A program made the translations under genes and the position numbers. The notes beneath the pieces are model-generated. The model was given only the letters and a program-made list of their open reading frames with translations. It was not told the DNA's origin and searched no databases. 64,000 bases of DNA from Zychaea mexicana (lineage: Eukaryota > Mucoromycota > Mucoromycetes > Mucorales > Lichtheimiaceae): NCBI RefSeq assembly GCF_025766255.1, contig NW_026516665.1, forward strand, positions 1 through 64,000, read 5' to 3'. Within the stretch, counting starts at the first letter, position 1. The number at the start of each line of letters is the position of its first letter. Shown here in pieces: positions 60,621 to 64,000 of the stretch.

Positions 60621-62366
60621 GAGCAATATCAGTACTGGGCACATCAGAAAGTTTCTTGCAACAGCAGGAACTCTTTTAGACTTGGAACAAGTTGATCGAG
60701 CTTTGTGTGCTTAAACTATCGTTTCTCTTAAAATCTGCACGACATGCACTCTACAGCCAAGATCAAATCTTTTGATACTTGATACTGTAATGCCCATACT
60801 CATTAGTAGAATTGTTTTACAAACGTTTCAAATGGCGTTCTATTAAAGCCCCTAAATCCACGTGGATGTGACCATCTGTTTGGGAGATCGCCTGAGATCG
60901 AGCTGCCTTTGGAGCGCCATATATGTTTTCAGGTGGAGGCAGTTCGACACATGTACAGCAACGCTTTTCTTTATTACTTTTTCTCCGTGATCTTGCTTGT
61001 CCATACAGTTACGATAAAAGTAGCTGCCGTGGCATACCTTTCACTTTTTGTCGAGGTATGGCATGGAACATAACAATGACTGTAATTAATTGGCCCACGA
61101 AAGCTTGGGACAGTACAATATGATGACTTTCAAGCTTCGGACCACCTTCCGATGTTTTGCCGTATAAGACTACTACATATACCAAAAGAATCTTAATATC
61201 AATGACTAAGTTTCTTCAAAAAAATTAGAAAGCCCTTTTGCTTTGTTTCAGTTCAAAATGAGTTTGTACAGCATCTTACCGTCGCCGTTTGTATTGCACT
61301 TTTCCTAATTTACAGTTACATTGGCTACCCAGGCCAGTATTGATCGAGCGGTCTGTATACTTCAAAAGTACCATACATCATTCCTTTGATGGATGATGAG
61401 GGGTAGCAAAAGTCAATTTTCTAGAAGAAGGTCGTCAACTGATAGCGGGGGGAGCTCACCAAACGGGCAAGCCTCAGTGGACATGGCCATATCTTGTCCT
61501 CCTGTACCAGTGATCTCGTTTGAAAACGTCGCGAAAACGCCAATTGGGACGATATCGAGAGAAGTCATTCCAACGCTGTGAAGTGGGTAAAGAGCTCGGA
61601 TCATCCAATTTTAGGTAAGCCATTGCCTGCCTATAGCAAGAGACGTAAATCTGTTTCTGTTTCTTGAGGGAAATTTATATACAAACTTACAACCAGAAAA
61701 CAAGCTTATAAACCGCGGCCTTGTTATCGGTTTTAACGAATTATATATCTCAGTCTCGCTAAATGGTCGTCTACACACTCCCATGGCTTTTCACTCCACG
61801 TGGTCATCGACACCTGTGCTTGTCTCGAGAGCTCTAAGTATTCTGTGATCCCAATATGTATGTCAAGCGCACAATCATATACGTTGCGATACATTCAAAG
61901 CACACAATATTTATGGGACCAACTCACTACAAACTATACATACAGCACATTGTATATATATGTATATGTAACTTAGATAAAAATAGCCACTACTTCACTT
62001 AATAAGAAATTGAAAAGTAATTGATCAACACCACGTCTCACATGTGCCGACTCATCTTGGTATTTCACGGATTAACTAGGCTAAGGAAGAAGTTGTCATT
62101 ATATTGGTCACGCAATTCGCATTAGCTACTATCCGAGGCATTGAGCCAAATAGACCCTTTACCCACGCACCCCCTATTACTTCATCCTATATGCTTAATC
62201 AATAATAATGCATCTGTTCAATGTACAGTACATGCTGTGTGATAGTTACGCAGAACAAGACTTTGCTATAAATAGTGAGAACTTCTGCTATCATAATAAA
62301 CCGGTTTATTTGTGAACCTAATATGGATTAGATCCATCGCCATTAAGCAATTTTCGATAGATTCAA
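60621..62366. other. 1.7-kb stretch, no gene recognised
   Basis: A/T-rich, with short frames on both strands. The pair at 61393-61604 overlaps on opposite strands and neither is recognisable. If the Crypton had a longer 5' part, its decayed remains would lie in the first few hundred bases. Confidence 0.45.
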
Positions 62367-63270
62367 CAAAAAGTGGATAAGTCGGTAGAAGAACGACAGC
62401 TTGTCGAGGCTTTGAAACTGCAGGATATGATCCACCATAAATCGGCACTGCGATGGGGTGAAGCAAAGGATAGGCTGAAACAAGGATATGTACAACGAGA
62501 GAACTATGAAGAGGCTGCGCAATGGGTCATGACATCCCTCAAGAATGTGCGTGATACTTTTGGCCCTACGAGCATTGAAACATCGTGTGAATTGCTTAAG
62601 CTCGCAATAATGTTTGCCGTGCGCAGCTCTCAAATAACGGAATATAGTTGTGTCTTTGATGGGGTATACTTTAAGCTTTACAGTTATCGAGTGCAAGACA
62701 GGGATGACAAAGAAGTTAAAGATATTTTGGGGCTCAAATATACCAAGACCAGAGACGAACAGCTGGCTTTACGAGGCATTGGCAATATGTAAGAAAGGAG
62801 CAGTTTGACGACTGTGTAATTTCTGGGTAATTTTGCAAACTTTGCCAATCTACGTCGATATGATAATATGTATGTATAGAGCGTTGATCAAGATCGTTTT
62901 GGGAATACTGTGTTTAAACCGATATTCGATGAAATATTGCGTAACATTCCGTACACAAAAAGCGATGGTAGGTAATACTTTTAATTATTTTAACTAAGTG
63001 AGTTTATGTATTGTAATGCTGACCATGAATATCAAATTAGCCAATTCACTTCGTTAAGCAATCGGTACAAAGTCAAAGCAGATGCGACTCTCTCTGTTCT
63101 TATCAACGATGAGGAACTGCGCACACTGGTAGTCGAAGTAAAATCGTCTTTGGAAGTAAGCGAACAGGACTTTTCAAGTTGGCCGTAGAGATAAAAATCA
63201 TGCTTGATGCAATGATGGAAAGGCATTTTTTGCAGCCCAGTTGTTTATGGAGTTCTGGTAGAGGTTAGTA
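62367..63270 (+). pseudogene. PD-(D/E)XK-like family gene with SMYD-like upstream segment, frameshifted
   Basis: After an acceptor near 62361, codons give a helical segment (VEALKLQDMIHHKSALRWGE, then FGPTSIETSCELLKLA) resembling the C-terminal repeats of SMYD methyltransferases; no SET domain precedes it. It continues to a GTAAGA donor near 62789. The next exon, about 62880-62976, reads RFGNTVFKPIFDEILRNIP. With a GTAATA donor it joins an exon at about 63043 that reads NRYKVKADATLSVLINDEEL then TLVVEVKSS. That Asp...Glu-x-Lys layout is the core of PD-(D/E)XK nucleases. A missing base near 63174 and an extra base near 63238 shift the frame (DFFKLAVEIKIMLDAM, then VVYGVLVEG in the restored frame), so the copy is probably dead. 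It belongs to the same broad mucoralean family as the relic at 7 kb. Confidence 0.55.
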
Positions 63271-63600
63271 GTATATATGATGTGCATATTTAGCAACCTC
63301 ATTGGATTGATGCTAATAGAATCTGATCAAATATACTAGGGTTCATCTTGCTCACAAATAAGATCTATCTTAAATATTCTTCACCTGCAATGGTTGCTCT
63401 TCTTCTTGTCAGCAGCGGATATGCTATATATTTCGTGCCACAAGTCCAGTCTCTGATTTCTTGAACCTGTAATGCTTCCGTTAGACCTGCTAGTAAAACC
63501 TTTCCCTTCTTCTTTTATCGATAACGACTTTGCTCGTGTTGTACACCTTACTCAAACGTGGATGTAACCATGCTTACTAACTGTCTACTTACAAATGAAT
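63271..63600. other. Spacer before the Rpt1 fragment
   Basis: 330 bases of A/T-rich sequence. No Walker A or B region of an AAA protein is found here, so the upstream part of the Rpt1 copy is absent or lost. Confidence 0.45.
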
Positions 63601-64000
63601 AATGTGGACGGTTTCGACCCACGAGGAAACATCAAGGTGCTGATGGCAACCAACAGACCTAATACCCTTGACCCTGCCTTGTTGCTACCGAGTCGTTTGG
63701 ATAGACGTGTAGAATTCGGTTTACCAGATTTGGAGGTAAAAATGCTTTTCGTGTGAGGCGTAGTGTGTATGTGTGTAGGGATGGGTGATATGAAACTTAA
63801 CGCTTTTCATGTATATTTTAAGGCAGTGCACATATATAAAGATTCACGCAAAAAGCACGAGTGTCGAGCGTGACTTTCGTTACGAACTTATTGCACGATT
63901 GTGTCCGAACGCAACGGGTGCTGAATTGCGAAGTGTCTGTACAGAAGCCGGTATGTTTGCCATCCGTGCAAGAAGAAAGGTGGCCACCGAAAAGGACTTT
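63600..64000 (+). pseudogene. Proteasome ATPase Rpt1 fragment (truncated, frameshifted, runs off edge)
   Basis: The plus strand reads [20 protein letters not shown] up to VEFGLPDLE at about 63735. It resumes after a TTTTAAG near 63823 with [38 protein letters not shown] and [10 protein letters not shown] at the right edge. This is the C-terminal half of the AAA domain and start of the lid of the 26S proteasome base subunit Rpt1/PSMC2. The second-region-of-homology, normally L-R-P-G-R-x-D-R, reads [10 protein letters not shown], so a conserved Arg-Pro-Gly is changed. An extra base near 63838 breaks the frame between HIYK and KIHAK. No Walker motifs or N-terminus occur upstream. It is a duplicated relic, not the working gene. 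Confidence 0.75.

Overview
The window is nuclear DNA from a filamentous fungus, most likely an early-diverging one of the Mucorales type. Genes are broken by many short GT-AG introns of about 50-130 bases. Intergenic DNA is A/T-rich. Several proteins look mucoralean: Kelch membrane proteins with a conserved cytoplasmic tail, a C2H2 plus PD-(D/E)XK-like family, and a Crypton recombinase. No prokaryotic feature, rRNA gene or convincing complete tRNA gene is visible. All gene models were built by hand from reading-frame continuity, splice signals and remembered family motifs. No database search was run.

Layout. 0-5 kb: two Kelch-repeat type I membrane proteins in tandem, the first cut by the window edge. 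6.4-10.8 kb: a nested mobile island. Two inverted copies of a repeat flank a decayed minus-strand gene with two C2H2 fingers and a PD-(D/E)XK-like C-terminus. It carries a pogo-like MITE, a hAT-like MITE, a Tc1/mariner-like insertion and a very A/T-rich block inside an intron. 11.2-15.0 kb: a 21-exon peroxisomal half ABC transporter. 15.5-18.7 kb: an F-BAR/RhoGAP protein. 20.2-21.1 kb: a PH-domain protein. 21.6-22.5 kb: eIF5A on the minus strand. 22.5-26.9 kb: no recognised gene. 26.9-27.9 kb: a two-finger C2H2 protein. 28.6-29.7 kb: the 24-kDa subunit of respiratory complex I. 30.2-31.4 kb: a Golgi GT62 mannosyltransferase. 33.2-34.7 kb: a SWIRM protein. 35.5-42.5 kb: a 2270-residue Bem2-like protein (PH, two RasGEF-like modules, PH, RhoGAP). 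43.0-44.8 kb: a PRPP synthetase with an acidic insertion.

From 45 kb rightward the window is gene-poor and rich in relics. It holds possible C-terminal exons of another membrane protein (47.2-47.7 kb), a small two-finger protein (48.7 kb), a tRNA-derived SINE candidate (49.2 kb), a possible LINE fragment (53.7 kb), 350-370-base tandem repeats running into a 1.77-kb minisatellite of 24-base units (55.3-58.0 kb), a frameshifted Crypton (58.7-60.6 kb), a frameshifted PD-(D/E)XK-family pseudogene with an SMYD-like upstream segment (62.4-63.3 kb), and a broken copy of proteasome ATPase Rpt1 running off the right edge.

The housekeeping block (11-45 kb) contains three proteins likely to act in Rho/Cdc42-Ras polarity signalling at membranes: the F-BAR/RhoGAP protein, the Bem2-like protein and the small PH protein. 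The rest covers peroxisomal import, translation, respiration, mannan synthesis and nucleotide supply. The most unusual parts are the nested island at 6.4-10.8 kb and the two PD-(D/E)XK-like family members.
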